From: Canna indica
Lineage: Eukaryota > Streptophyta > Magnoliopsida > Zingiberales > Cannaceae
NCBI GenBank assembly: GCA_034359265.1
Contig: CP136896.1
Location: 9,393,501-9,457,500 of the forward strand
Direction of reading: 5' to 3'
Length of the DNA stretch: 64,000 nt
Each line of letters begins with the position of its first letter. Position 1 is the first letter of the stretch. Below are positions 38,894-51,584 of the stretch, one piece after another. The translations under genes were made by a program, and so were the position numbers. The notes beneath the pieces were generated by a model. The model was not told the DNA's origin. It was given only the letters and a program-made list of their open reading frames with translations, and did no database searches.

Positions 38894-41800
38894 TTACATA
38901 AGAGAAAATGATGACCAAAAGGATAAGGCTTGATGAGTGATCCAAGCCGCGTCACCAGCCATTCCATTAAATTGGCATTTATTACGATGGTTCCATATAC
39001 TCCATAGGAAACATGATACCACTTCCATGCCTTTGTTCTGCTTTTGAAGTTTTGCTCGAGTGGACATCCACCAGCCTGAGATGGAATCGTCGTCAAGTTG
39101 AGACCAATAGGGCAATCCCGAGTTACTCCATGCTTGAACTGAGATGACGCACTCCTTGAATACATGCATTTCGTTTTCCGGATAAGCTTTGCACATGGGG
39201 CAGACCTCATCGGAGATTTGGATGTTTCCTCTCTTTAGGTTATCTTTGAGAGGTAAGCAGCCATTGAGGAGTCGCCATAAGAAGACTTTGACCTTCGGAG
39301 GTACTTTAAGTTTCCATATACTTGTCCAGGGGAAGGGTGCAGAAGATGAATAATGAGGAGGATTATGAGTCGGCTCGTTAGATAGTAACTTATACCCAGA
39401 GTTGACAGTGTAAAAACCATCTTTACGGAAATGCCATATCTAGGTATCTTTACCTGGTGTAATATTCATTTGAAGGATCTTCTCAGCAACTGATTGGTGG
39501 AAAAAATTGTGAACTTCCTGTGCCTTCCACATTCTTATCTCCTTGTCGAATAGATGAGAGACCAATACTGAGGAAGAGGGATGCGGTGCCGGGCCATATA
39601 CACTGAAAGATGGCTCCATAGGAATCCACGGGGTACCCAAAGCATGAAGAATAGTATTAGATCCAACCTGTATTCTGAGACCCTTTCTAAGGAGCTCCCT
39701 TCCTTTCAAAATACTTCTCCAACCCCATGAGGAGTTCGATTTGGCTTCAGCTTCAAGGAAATGTAAGTGAGGAAAATATTTGCCTTTGTATACCTTGCTT
39801 AGTAAAGATGAGGGGCGAGACAATATTCTCCAACCTATTTTGGCAAGAAGTGCCAGGTTCATGCACCTGCACTCTTTGAATCCAAGTCCTCCTGAAGAGA
39901 AAGCCTTACATAGTTGAGACCATTTAATCCAATGGATACCTTTTAATTGGGAGTTAGACGACCACCAGAAGTTGCTACATAAGTTGTCAATCTGGTGGCA
40001 CAGCGAGTCAGATAGGTAGAAGCAAGTCATGGTGTAATTTGGTATTGCTGCCAAGACTGATTTGATAAGTGTTTTCTTACCAGGTCGTGAAATGAATTTT
40101 GAAGACTAGCTGTCCATCCTTGCCTTAATTCGAGCAAGAACAAAGTCAAATGTGGCTTTTTTAGATTTGGTGATCAACGCCGGCAACCCCAGGTATTTAC
40201 CCTGTCCTTCCATGAGTGAGATGTTCATTATGGAGCATATCTGCTGCTTAAGGACCTGAGGTGTAGCCTTAGAGAATGATAAGAAGGATTTCTGTGTGTT
40301 AATTTATTGGCCACTGATCTTACCGAAATCACCAAGGATCTTGTTGAAACAAGTGGCATGGTGAGCATCCGCTTTGCTGAAAAGTATTACATCATCAGCA
40401 AAGAACAGGGAAGATATCTCAGGACTATGCCGGCTAATCTTTATACCCTTGCAATTCATCTGAACTTGCATAGTGTTCAGCATGTGAAGGAAGCCCTCCA
40501 TGCATATTACAAATAAGAAAGGGGAGAGTGGATCTCCCTGCCTCAGTCCACGAGTTGGTGTAAAATATTCGAATCTGGAGCCTTCAATAGTAACTGAGTG
40601 TGAGACCTTTGATGCACATTGCATGATGATATGAGCGAACTCATGAGCAAAGCCCATTGCAGATATAACAGCTACTAGGTAGTCCCATTCTACCCGATCG
40701 TAGGCACCACTCATGTCTAACTTGATTGCCATTTCTTGAGAGCAACCTTTTTGTTTCGTTTTCAGGTAGTGATTCACTTCATGAGCCAAAAAAATATTTT
40801 CTGAGATCAGCCGACCCGGAACGAACGCGCTTTGGTTTTCAAATATGACTTTACTCATGATTGGTTGCATTCTCTTTACTAGAATTTTGGTGCAAATTTT
40901 GTAGAAAATGTTGCATAAACTGATCGGCCTCAAACTGGACATGTCCAGTGTATTCTTGCTTTTAGGGATGAGAGCAATGAGGGTATCATTGAAAGGCCGA
41001 ATAAGTTTCATGTTTCTGAAAAAATATATGATTGCAGCAACCACATCCTTGTCAACCACATGCCAAAAGTGTCGGAAGAAAGCACTAGTGAAGCCATCCG
41101 GTCCTGGAGCACTGTCTACGTTAATTGCAAAGACTGCAGTTTTAACCTCCTCGTACGTCACTGGTTTAAGAAGCCAGTTGTTATCCCTTCGTGATACTTT
41201 CTTTGGAAGACCTTGAAGATGTCGGCTGATATCAGTAGGGTTTGAAGAGCAAAATTTATTTCTGAAGTGAGAGAGTGCAACTTGTGCAACCTGTTCTACA
41301 CCTTCCATCCATTCATTGTCTGAGTTTTTAATCCTTGGGATGCTGTTAAATGTTCTCCTAGCTTTGGTGCAAGCATGAAAATACCCAGTATTTCTGTCTC
41401 CCTCTCGAAGCCACTTTATTCTCGATTTTTGACGCCAGTGTATTTCCTCATCCTTCAAAGCTTGGTGAAGCTGAGCTTCAAAGGATTTCTTTTGGATGGA
41501 ATAGTCCAATGTGTTGGCTGGGGTTAATGCATGCAGCTGGTGTTGAAGGAGTTTGATGCGGGTGTTTGAATTTTGGGGATTATCTTTGAGCCAATTTATG
41601 ATGGCTTGTCTGACCAACTTTAGTTTGGAGAAAACCTGGTGTTGAAGGGTGTCAGGGACAGATGAGTTCCATGTTCTGGATATAACTTCACTTAGCTGAT
41701 CATTCTCCATCCATCTTTTGTCAAACTTAAAGGTTCATTTTGCTCTGTATGGGCTTGATGGCTGGAGGAGGATGGGATGGTGATCGCTACCTAAGTCATC

Positions 41801-42429
41801 CAGGTGCAATACCATACTGTTTCTCCAAGTATCACACCAGTCCATAGAATCCAAGAATCTATCTAGGACTTTCTCAATAAGTTGATCATGTTGGCGTTTG
41901 TTGCACCAAGTAAATGTGGGACCTGTGGTGGAGAACTCCATTAAGTTCGTGCTTCTGATAAGCTTTTCTAGATGGTTGCTTATGTGTGGTGCATAACTTG
42001 CACCTCCTGCCTTTTCTTCCTCTATAAGAATAGAGTTGAAATCACCTCCGAGAAGAGTAGGGATGCAGCTATTGTTAACTTTATTAATAAGAAGATCAAC
42101 CTGCCTTTCTCTCATGTGACCCTCATAATGAAGATGAATGCCAAAAAACATCCATTCAAGAGAGCAGTCCGGTGTAGAGCAATATCAGCAGCAACTATCG
42201 ATATGTTTATAGAGGATTTCCATGCAAGAATTAAGCCACCTTTTCTTCCATTTGGGTTAACTGAGTGCATGTTATCTAAACCGCATCGTGTGAGTAGGTT
42301 TGTAAACCTTGAGCCTTCACCTTTAACCTCCGATAGAAATAGAACTTCCGGGGAATTTTGAGAACATAAGTTCTTCAAATGGAAAGATGTCAAGGGATTC
42401 CCCAACCCTTGACAGTTCCATGCTATAGT
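38894..42429 (-). pseudogene. LINE 2 ORF2: endonuclease and reverse transcriptase
   Basis: Endonuclease: 42429-42112 (TIAWNCQGLGNP, VLFLSEVKGEGSRF) and 42151-41735 (LLGGDFNSIL, GSDHHPIL). Reverse transcriptase: 41710-40304, 468 codons, with SLRPISLCNIFYKI, NQSAFVPGRLISENI, IKLDMSGAYDRVEWDY, TRGLRQGDPLSPFLF and SLFFADDVILFSKA, the last holding the catalytic Asp pair. The thumb follows at 40300-40080 after a single TAA, then 40054-39440 (GGLGFKECRCMNLALLAKIGWR), and a zf-RVT region at about 39290-38894 (CPMCKAYPENEMHVFKEC). The faults are a few stops and frame changes, including TAA at 40304 and TAG near 40109. Confidence 0.88.
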
Positions 42430-42431
42430 CT

Positions 42432-43626
42432 TCATTTGGAACAGTGGGGCCAATTAGGGCTGGCTTCCTCCACCTCAACAGCCAGAAGTTGGCTTTCAAT
42501 GCTTGTTTTTAGTTTTTTCCCATCTATGTCGATGAGTACTTCAGGAGATCTTTTCCTTGTTGTCATTAGATTTGCATTGGTCCCCTTCGATGCTTGGCCA
42601 GTAGCCTGTTTACTTTTGTCCACTCTACGTTTGGATCCCTTTGGAGGAGTTTGATGAGTTTGGTTAAGGGATGATTGTGGTGGATTGTCTGTGTTAAGAT
42701 ATCCTTCCTTTGAGATGGATATGCGCTTAGATGGACTTGTATTTGGATCTTGTTGGATTTGGGCAGACGGCTGGACTGTCATGCTGGATAATAAGCTTGA
42801 GATCTCCAGATTAATAGCATTTGTTTTGGAAGAGGAGCTTGCCGCCATGTTATGAGTTAATGAGGTATTCATGTGCATCTCGCGACCAGTTTGGGTAGCA
42901 CGTAACCACGGGCCCAGTTTATATTCTCGAAGTTTATTATAATTCTCATCAACTATTAGTTTCTCACAGTTCTTGTCGTCATGGCCAATAAGTCCACAGT
43001 AATAGCAGAATAGAGGAAGTTTCTCATATTTAAAGAAGGTTCGAAAACTACCAAGAGAAGAAGAGTGCACGCGGATGTCTCCTTTGATAGGTTCTTCAAT
43101 GTTGATCTCCACATGAGCTTTGTAGATGAAGCCCTGGCCATCACGAACAGAATATATCCTATCTTTTCCAATTTTTCTGAGGCGACTACAAATTTTTCTG
43201 CTTGTTTCGAATTTGCCCCGGAATGCCCTAACACTGGATCCATATGGGCACTTTGTGGAATTCATAGTCCTAGATCTCTTTACCCCGTTCCCAGCGTCGG
43301 AGGATCAACCACTGGTTTTTGTATAACCATGGTTGGTTTTTTAATATCTTCATCATTTGGATGATGTCATCAAAGTAAAACTTGAAGAGTTTTCTTTCCA
43401 CTTTCTCGCATCTGAATCCTCTTGGGTTATTCCAGACTTGGCCAAGCACCAGTTGCATGGTTGATGGGGACAAGGATCTCTCCAACCAGATCTTGGCAAG
43501 GAGGCAGAGACTTGCATTCTGTTCTTGTATCGATGGTTGTTCGTCATCGAGAAATATGGTTTCCTCATCGTCAGTTAGGTGTGTTTCTGCCGTAGAAGAA
43601 CTTGATGCTTTCGTTGTATGCTCCAT
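42432..43626 (-). pseudogene. LINE 2 ORF1: DUF4283 and zinc knuckle
   Basis: The block 43626-43270 is DUF4283-like (LLAKIWLERSLSPSTMQLVL, FKFYFDDIIQMMKIL). 43265-42432 continues with YSVRDGQGFIYKAHVEINIEEP, the knuckle CYYCGLIGHDDKNC and LGPWLRA, then a Ser/Thr-rich tail. The join between the two blocks needs a frame change near 43268. It ends just before ORF2 begins, the usual L1 arrangement. Confidence 0.85.
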
Positions 43627-43772
43627 GATGAGACGTAGAACCCACGCGGGGGAGGATCACAAATAGAGATGATGAATCCGAACGAACAATCGTCGGAGGA
43701 AGCTGTACAGTTTGTTCGCTAGAGAGAGTCTTCTGGCCGCCCAAACGACAAAATTGGAAGCTTATGGGTTTT

Positions 43773-43789
43773 GACAATATATGATTATT
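43773..43789. repeat. Right target site duplication of LINE 2
   Basis: GACAATATATGATTATT, two mismatches from 38772-38788, directly outside the LINE 5' end. Confidence 0.75.
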
Positions 43790-44757
43790 GTAATTATGGA
43801 TTATTCTAAAATTAATAAATAAATAAAACAGTAAATTCAAAACTCATTTAAAAATATTTCTGTACAATTCCATTTAGACTTAAGAAAATCAAAATTGATC
43901 GATCAAAATTAAGTTATTCTTATTCAGAACCAGACCAAATTAAAAATTAAGCCAAACCCGTTCTTCAATTTGAACCAAGAATGGGCGACCTTCTCGAAAA
44001 AAATACATCACATATAATATTATTATGTATTTATGTATATGGTCTTTCTTTGAAAGAGTATGTTGCTGATACTGAAAACAAGTTCAATATTTACTTTAAA
44101 CATCGAGATTCACATTAATTAAATTAATGCTCCAATTTCTTAATCATTCCAGCCATCATGTCATCAGCAAACTAAAGATTCCAAGTTCAGCTTTTCAAAG
44201 CATCACGAGAACTTTGTGTAACTTAGACAAAGTTGACTTACACTGTGTTTGGATCGATTATTTCGAAGGATTTTGAAGAAATCGAGAGAGAGAGAGAGAA
44301 TTTTTTCGAAAGGATTTAAAATATTTTGTTTGAATAATTTATTTAAAGGATTTGGAGAAAATTTCTCCTCAAACTCCTCCTAAAATTTATTTTTAAAATC
44401 TCTCATATTTAAAACTCTCAAATTAAGAGATTTTGGAGGAATTTGAAGAGTGTATGAATTAAAAATAATTAAATTATAAAAATATTCATAGAATAAAAAA
44501 ATATATTATTATAAACGATGATAATAATGGTCTATCAAATCTCTTCAAATTTCTCTAGATTCTTTATGAAATTTAACCAAACAAGATTTTTAAAATTCTT
44601 CCAAAAACTTTCAAACCTCTTCCCTCTTCCAACTCTTTCAAATCTCTCTTCCTCTGAATTCTTTACTCATAGGTATCCAAATATAGTGTTAAGAAAAGTC
44701 TAAAAGATAAAATGAACTAAGCTCCATTCACTCTTTAACCATCTCTTAGATCTTGCA
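43790..44757. other. AT-rich upstream region of the P450 relic
   Basis: The stretch includes (GA)n at about 44286-44300. At 44240-44700 there is an inverted-repeat-like pattern of GGATTT/AAATCC words (TTGGATCGATT... and ...AGGTATCCAAATATAGTGT), which could be a small MITE, but ends and target duplication are not clear. No gene. Confidence 0.35.
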
Positions 44758-45603
44758 ATGTATCTGGGAATCTTTACCTTGTGTATCCTCTGTGCAGTCT
44801 TGGCAGGCTTCCTTTATTATGCCACCTTGTTCCTCATCTTCTTCGTCAATGAATCACTCCAAAGTTCCAACAGAACCCCCCCCCCCCACCCTCCACCACG
44901 GCCAGCACCATCTTTGACCTCTTGTTCCACCTCAACACCATCCTTGATTTCCACACCAGCATTGCTCGTCGGCACAAGACTTACCGGCGGATCCGATCGC
45001 CCTACAGCGAGCTCTTCACCACTGATCCCGCCAACATCGAGCACATACTGAAGACCAACTTCTCCAAATACAGCAAGGTCTGCCTCAAGAATCCTCATCT
45101 TGCTCATTGTTTCTTAGTTTTAAAGGCCTGTACTAGCTAAACTAAGATAAATCTCTCTAAATTAATTAAGATAAAGATCTCTGAAGTTACTATAACATGT
45201 GCAAAGATTGTGAGATCAGGGAGAGTACAACTATTGCATCATGAAGGATCTCTTTGGAGATGGGATCTTTGCAGTAGATGGTGATAAGTGGCGCCAATAG
45301 AGGAAGCTCGCGAGCTTTGAGTTCTCCACCAGAGTTATTCGGGCCTTCGGCAGTGATGTGTTCAGAGAGAGTGCAGCAAAGCTTGCAAAGAAGATATCAG
45401 ATGCTGCAAACGTAATTAATTTGCAAGATCTTTTAATGAAAACAACTCTTGACTCGATATTTAAAGTTGGATTTGGTGTTGAGATTGATACCCTCTCGGG
45501 ATCAGATGAGTTTGGAGCTCGATTCAACAAGGCCTTTGATGACGCCAACTCCATGACCTTCGGGAGATATATTGATGTCTTCTGGAAGATCAAAAGGCAT
45601 CTT

Positions 45604-47752
45604 TGTTACGTCCCGCCCAGGTTTATCTCTAAAATAGGGACCTCACCAAGGAGGAGCGCAACCTACAACTAAATCACAAAAATACACCAAAATATCTCAA
45701 CAGGAATAACTGAAATCATCATTTCAACTAAGAGTTCTCTACATAATGCTCCACATCAATATAAAAACAACTAAGAAAATATCTAAGCAACAGATGATGC
45801 CCCATCCTCCAAGACTCTACCTACCTAACTTCAACTACCGACATACCTGCAAAACTGAGGCAATAACAAACAACATTAGCGGAAAGCTGAGTGGGAGAAT
45901 CAATATGTCAACAATAAGGACAACAATCATGATGCAATGACACTACCAAATACCAATATACAACTCTGCAAATAAATGTAATATGTCAACAACCAGACAT
46001 CTTTTCACCTATCAACTAATGCAACTCATACCAATCAAGAGCATAGTGGACAAGTGGGTTTCCCCCGCACTCTCGCACCTCGAGAGTGGCACCTCAAGCC
46101 CGTCGACGTCTAACACCTCGACGTCGCACACGAGCCCGCCAACGTCTAATAGCGCGATGCCGCACCTCATGTGAAAATTTCATGATCACCAGTATCACCG
46201 CCCATACACATTGGGCAATAAATCAACTGTGTCCAGGCTCGCGCCCACAACGGTTATAATGCAGTATGTCATCAACAACTGACCTACGATACTAACAACA
46301 ATAACTGATACAATAATAAGCAGCATAATAGCTAGACCTCACCACATGACACACAACAACTGATATACAATACTAACAACAATAAATGTCACAATAACTA
46401 TCAACTGAAGATGCAACCAGAGTAATTCATATTAGCAAGTACAACTTAAGACAACACTAATAGTGTGCAAAATGTCTAGCATAATATCATGCTCAATAAT
46501 CATTAATGAATAACAGCTAATCAGACTCATGCATTTATCAACATGGCATGTTCAACAACATAATGCAACAGGAGATCAACAGATTTCAGAAGCAAATCAA
46601 GCAAATAAAGGCAAGGGGTAAAATTGTCAATTTACTCATTCAACATTCATCGGCTACAACAGGAGTCAACTCGCACCCAATACAACTATCTACCACCTAA
46701 CATAGAATACCACTATTCTATATTATTTAATTATTTATCAACTGAATTAATAACTCACATCTACCAAATAACACCGAAACATAGAAAAGACCTACCAGAC
46801 AACCTTTGATCATAAATCCAACACCACCATCGCGTTCAGAACGCGAAAACCTACAACTTTGATATTTACCTCGACTCGATCCGACAATCCTACGATCAAC
46901 TTCAAAATACCCTAATATTTTATAATTTAACATCATTTCATTCGATACAACTCTATTTTTAATTATCTTATTTATTAAATTAAATAAAACTCTTTATCTC
47001 CCGCTCGTCTCACCCCCCGCTCATCACCTGACACCCAGCCCGACGCCCCGCCCCCAACGCCGCCTCTACTAGCCTCCTATCCACGCCAGCCGGCCCTCTC
47101 GACCGCCGGCGGCCACTCGCCGACCATCCTTCGACAGGCGGCGACCACTCACCGACCATCCTCCGAAATCCCCCACGGATTCCGACCCCGGCGCCAACCT
47201 CACCACTGCTACTCTCCGATCCACACGTCGTGCGGCCCTACCAGCCGACGCCGACCAACCCCCAGTTCCTACCGGCCTCCACAACGACCTCCGGCTCCGG
47301 TGGGACGCCGATCCGAGGCTAGGAAGCCACTCTGGCCTCCTACAACAGCAGTGGCTACTGCCCACAGGGTGGCAGCCCGCGGGCTGCCCCCTAGCTACTG
47401 CCGCCCCTCCCTCTATCCGACAGAGCCGAATCTTCCTCATCCTGTCGCCACTCCAATGTCGCCGATGAACGAAGAAATAAGAACGATGAAAACAACGGAG
47501 ACAGAAACAACGCAGAAGAAGAGAAGAAGAAGACTCATACCTAACAACTCCTCTGAACTCCGATTCACCGGAGTCTTCTTACTGCTGCCGCACGTCGCGC
47601 CCCTCCGCCGCTGCTATAGGAATCGAGAGGGAGAGAAAAAATTAAAGAGGGGATTAGGGATAAATATATATATAAGATTAGGCACTTTTGCAAAAAGACA
47701 CCTCCAAGAAAAATATTTATAACAAAGTCTTCAAGTTTTCCAGGTCATAACA
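45604..47752 (-). repeat. 3' LTR (2149 bp)
   Basis: TG...CA ends on the minus strand, nearly identical to the LTR at 49379-51584. It lacks two segments of about 35 and 22 bp present in the other copy (near 49880 and 51180), which accounts for the length difference. It contains a GC-rich block (46990-47640) unlike its AT-rich surroundings. ORFs inside it (46727-46936, 47069-47440) occur in both LTRs and show no domain. Confidence 0.92.
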
Positions 47753-47776
47753 TTCTCCTCACCTAAAGAAATTTGG
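47753..47776 (-). other. Polypurine tract of the LTR element
   Basis: On the minus strand the sequence just before the 3' LTR reads TTTAGGTGAGGAGAA, a purine-rich primer for plus-strand synthesis in the expected place. Confidence 0.65.
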
Positions 47777-47888
47777 TCCCCCAAATTTGAGTACCTGTCT
47801 CAGAAAGAATGTGTTGGTCAACACGAACATCCCCCTGGGCCTGCTCCTGGGTTAGTGTGAACACTCTGGCAGGCTGTTGGGTACTCTG

Positions 47889-49223
47889 CTACGGGCCCCT
47901 CTGCTGCTGCTGAGAGCTCTGACCTCCTGTCTGCTGTCGGATTGAACACTCTCTGTTGATATGACCGAGTTGCCTGCATTTAAAGCAGATACGCTGAGGT
48001 AGTGGGCAATCTCTAGCTCCATGGGAAGCATCTCCACACTTGAAACAACGAAACTGATATCTACTCGACTGGTCCCCCTGCATAGAACATCCCTGCGGCT
48101 GAGTCGACATCATCCTCGCTCTCTTTTGTTGAGGCTGAGAAATCTGGATATCATCCCTGCTGCCACCCTCGTCGTATAGTGGGTAGGATTGCTCTACCTG
48201 CTTTGCCGACTCGTCATAGCCTCCACTCATCTGCTCCTGAGTCTGACCTGGTCGGATGGCCTCTACCTGCTGACAGACCTGAAACATCTCAGCGTGAGTC
48301 GCCTCCGCCCGTAGCGCCTGTCTCAGAACTCTATCATAGTTATCCAGCTCCTCACTAGCCATCAACCCCTTAATGGAGTTGTTCAGTCTGTTGAAAAAGA
48401 ACTCTGCCCGTCTGCTACTGGTGGAAACCAAATCTGGGACGAACATCGCGAGTGCATCAAACTTATCATCATACTCCACCACCCGCCTCGTCCCCTGACG
48501 CAACTGAATGAACTCCTGTAACTTCTGCCTCGCATAGGTAGCTGGATAATACTTCTTGAAGAATCTCTTCCAAGTAACAGTCTTCCCTCTCAATAGCCTA
48601 TGCTGTATCTCCCACCAAACCAAGGCCTCCCCAGTAAAACAAAAAGTCGCTAAACCGACCTGCTCCTCCTCGGGACAGCCCAATACACCAAAGGCCCGCT
48701 CCACCTCACGGTCCCACGACTGAGCCACCGCAGGATTAGTGGTCCTAGAGAAACTATCGAATTTGCCTCTCCCCAGGCGTAAAAACTGATTCAGTCGGTT
48801 CATCTTCCTCCTCTCGAGGGACTCAGTTTGAACTGGAATATACCGAGATACTGGCTGTGGCTACACCGGTGAATCCTCTGAAGGATCTCCAGCAGACATC
48901 TCAGAAGGTGAATCCATAATGTGTGCTGAGTCAGCGTCAGAATCAAACTCGGAATCGGACTCAAGCTGAGGCTCCGTCGGCTCCGTCCGCTCGGCCTGTC
49001 CTCCCACTCGGGCACCCCGAGTGCCACTCTGACTAGGCCTACGGCTCGAGCGTGCCCAACTCTGAAATCGAGCTAAAGGAACATCATTTGCAAAGTCTGA
49101 CTCGACTTGGGTCGGAACTGGATCGACTCACTCAGTCTGCGTAGACTGCCTACCGCCTCGACCTCGGCCTCGACGTCCACCTCTGAAGGCAGTCCGAACA
49201 CCCGCGCTACCTCTAGCTTTCAT
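47889..49223 (-). pseudogene. Gypsy-type gag with two CCHC knuckles
   Basis: The open block 48803-47889 contains the retrotransposon gag core (FCFTGEALVWWEIQHRLL, WKRFFKKYYPATYARQKLQEF) and two zinc knuckles, CFKCGDASHGARDC and CFKCRQLGHINREC. The same frame extends upstream to an ATG at 49223-49221 with an Arg/Gly-rich start, but stops interrupt it near 49137 and near 48862. The full product would have been about 445 residues. It ends 137 bp before the 3' LTR, so no pol can follow. It forms the particle shell in relatives. Confidence 0.85.
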
Positions 49224-49363
49224 ACTTCATAAAAGGAAAAACGACTCAGGTTTCAAATTCAATCAACATCCAAACAAAAAATTAACTTATCAACTTAAAA
49301 TAAGGTTGAATCTCATCCCTAGACCTAAACACCCAACAATCCTATGGAGGAGGACGATCCTAA

Positions 49364-49375
49364 GCTCTGATACCA
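49364..49375 (-). other. Primer-binding site for initiator tRNA-Met
   Basis: The minus strand reads TGGTATCAGAGC three bases after the 5' LTR end. This is the usual plant PBS complementary to the 3' end of initiator tRNA-Met. Confidence 0.9.
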
Positions 49376-49378
49376 AAT

Positions 49379-51584
49379 TGTTACGCCCCGCCCAGGTTTA
49401 TCCCTAAAACATGGATCTCACCTAGAAGGAGCACAACCTACAACTAAACCACAAAAATACACCAGAATATCTCAACAGGAATAACTGAAATCATCATTTC
49501 AACTAAGAGTTCTCTACATAATGCTCCACATCAATATAAAAACAACTAAGAAAACATCTAAGCAGCGGATGATGCCTCCTCCTCCAGGACTCTAGCTACC
49601 TAACTTCAACTACCGACATACCTGCAAAACTGAGGCAATAACAAACAACATCAGCGAAAATCTGAGTAGGAGAATCAATATGTCAATAATAAGGACAACA
49701 ATCATGATGCAATGACACTACCAAATACAACCATATACAACTCTGCAAATAAATGTAATATGTCAACAACCAGACATATATTCACCTATCAACTAATGCA
49801 ACTCATACCAATCAAGAGCGTAGTGGACAAGTGGGTTTCCCCCGCACTCTTGCACCTCAAGAGTGGCACCTCAAGCCCGCTCCAGCTAGAGATGCGACTA
49901 TCTAAAAGATAGCCCGCCGACGTCTAACACCTTGACGTCGCACACGAGCCCGCCAACGTCTAACAGCGCGATGCCGCACCTCATGTGAAAATTTCGTGAT
50001 CACCAGTGTCACCGCCCATACACCTTGGGCAATAAATTAACTGTATCCAGGCTTGCGCCCACAACGGTTATAATGCAGTATATCATCAACAACAGACCTA
50101 CGATACTAACAACAATAACTGATACAACAATAAGCAGCATGATAGCTAGACCTCACCACATGACACACCACAACTGATATACAATGCTAACAACAATAAA
50201 TGCCACAACAACTATCAACTGAAGATGCAACCAGAGTAATTCATGTTAGCAAGTACAACTTATGACAACACTAACAGTGTGCACAATGTCTAGCATAATA
50301 TCATGCTCAATAATCATTAATGAATAACAGCTAATCAGACTCATGCATTTATCAACATGGCATGTTCAACAACATAATGCAACAGGAGATCAACAGATTT
50401 CAGAAGCAAATCAAGCAAATAAAGACAAGGGGTAAAATCGTCAATTTACTCATTCAACATTCATCGGCTACAACAGGAGTCAACTCGCACCCAATACAAC
50501 TATCTACCACCTAACATAGAATACCACTATTCTATATTATTTAATTATTTATCAACTGAATTAATAACTCACATCTACCAAATAACACCGAAACATAGAA
50601 AAGACCTACCAGACAACCTTTGATCATAAATCCAACACCACCATCGCGTTCAGAACGCGAAAATCTACAACTTTGATATTTACCTCGACTCGATCCGACA
50701 ATCCTACGATCAACTTCAAAATACCCTAATATTTTATAATTTAACATCATTTCATTCGATACAACTCTATTTTTAATTATCTTATTTATTAAATTAAATA
50801 AAACTTTTATCTCCCGCTCGTCTCACCCCCCGCTCATCACCTGACACCCAGCCCGACGCCCCGCCCCCAACGCCGCCTCTACTAGCCTCCTATCCACGCC
50901 AGCCGGCCCTCTCGACCGCCGGCGGCCACTCGCCGACCATCCTTCGACAGGCGGCGACCACTCACCGACCATCCTCCGAAATCCCCCACGGATTCCGACC
51001 CCGGCGCCAACCCCACCACTGCTACTCTCCGATCCACACGCCGTGCGGCCCTACCAGCCGACGCCGACCAACCCCCAGTTCCTACCGGCCTCCACCACGA
51101 CCTCCGGCGCCGGTGGGATGCCGATCCGAGGCTAGGAAGCCACTCTGGCCTCCTACAACAGCAGCGGCTGCTGCCCACAGCGCGTGCAGTAGTCGCCCAC
51201 AGGGTGGCAGCCCGCGGGCTGCCCCCTGGCTACTGCCGCCCCTCCCTCTATCCAACAGAGCCGAATCTTCCTCATCCCGTCGCCACTCCAATGCCGCCGA
51301 TGAACGAAGAAATAAGAACGACGAAAACAACGAAGACAGAAACAACGCAGAAGAAGAGAAGAAGAAGACTCCTACCTAACAACTCCTCCGAACTCCGATT
51401 CATCGGAGTCTTCTTAATGCTGCCGCACGTCGCGCTCCTGCGTCGCCGCTACAGGAATCGAGAGGGAGAGAAAAAATTAAAGAAGGGATTAAGGTTAAAT
51501 ATATATAAGATTAGACACTTTTGCAAAAAGACTCCTCCAAGAAAAATATTTATAACAAGTCTCCAAGTTTTCCAAGTCATAACA
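49379..51584 (-). repeat. 5' LTR (2206 bp)
   Basis: Direct repeat of 45604-47752 with scattered, mostly transition, differences concentrated in the first 350 bp on the plus strand and long identical runs elsewhere. It is the promoter-bearing LTR for minus-strand transcription. Confidence 0.92.

Larger units (their letters stand above)
38789..43772 (-). mobile_element. L1-type LINE (LINE 2), 5.0 kb
   Basis: This minus-strand element has, in order, ORF1 (DUF4283 and zinc knuckle), ORF2 (endonuclease, reverse transcriptase, zf-RVT) and an A-rich tail. Unlike LINE 1 it lacks a C-terminal RNase H domain. It is bounded by a 17-bp duplication with two mismatches. The reverse transcriptase is open for 468 codons, so it has decayed much less than LINE 1. 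The 5' leader is only about 150 bp. Confidence 0.85.
45604..51584 (-). mobile_element. Gag-only Gypsy-type LTR retrotransposon, 6.0 kb
   Basis: Two direct LTRs (45604-47752 and 49379-51584) begin TGTTATGAC and end CGTAACA when read on the minus strand. The flanking pentamers are ATCTT (45599-45603) and ATCTG (51585-51589), a target duplication with one change. A tRNA-iMet primer-binding site and a purine tract adjoin the LTRs. The internal region is only 1.6 kb and codes for gag alone, with no protease, RT, RNase H or integrase. It must have moved using proteins of another element. It lies antisense inside an exon of the P450 gene. Confidence 0.92.

Noticed and set aside
46727..47440. Minus-strand ORFs (about 69 and 123 codons) repeated at 50541-51178
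   Set aside because: They lie inside both LTRs and are duplicated only because the LTRs are. Low-complexity Arg/Gly-rich translation.
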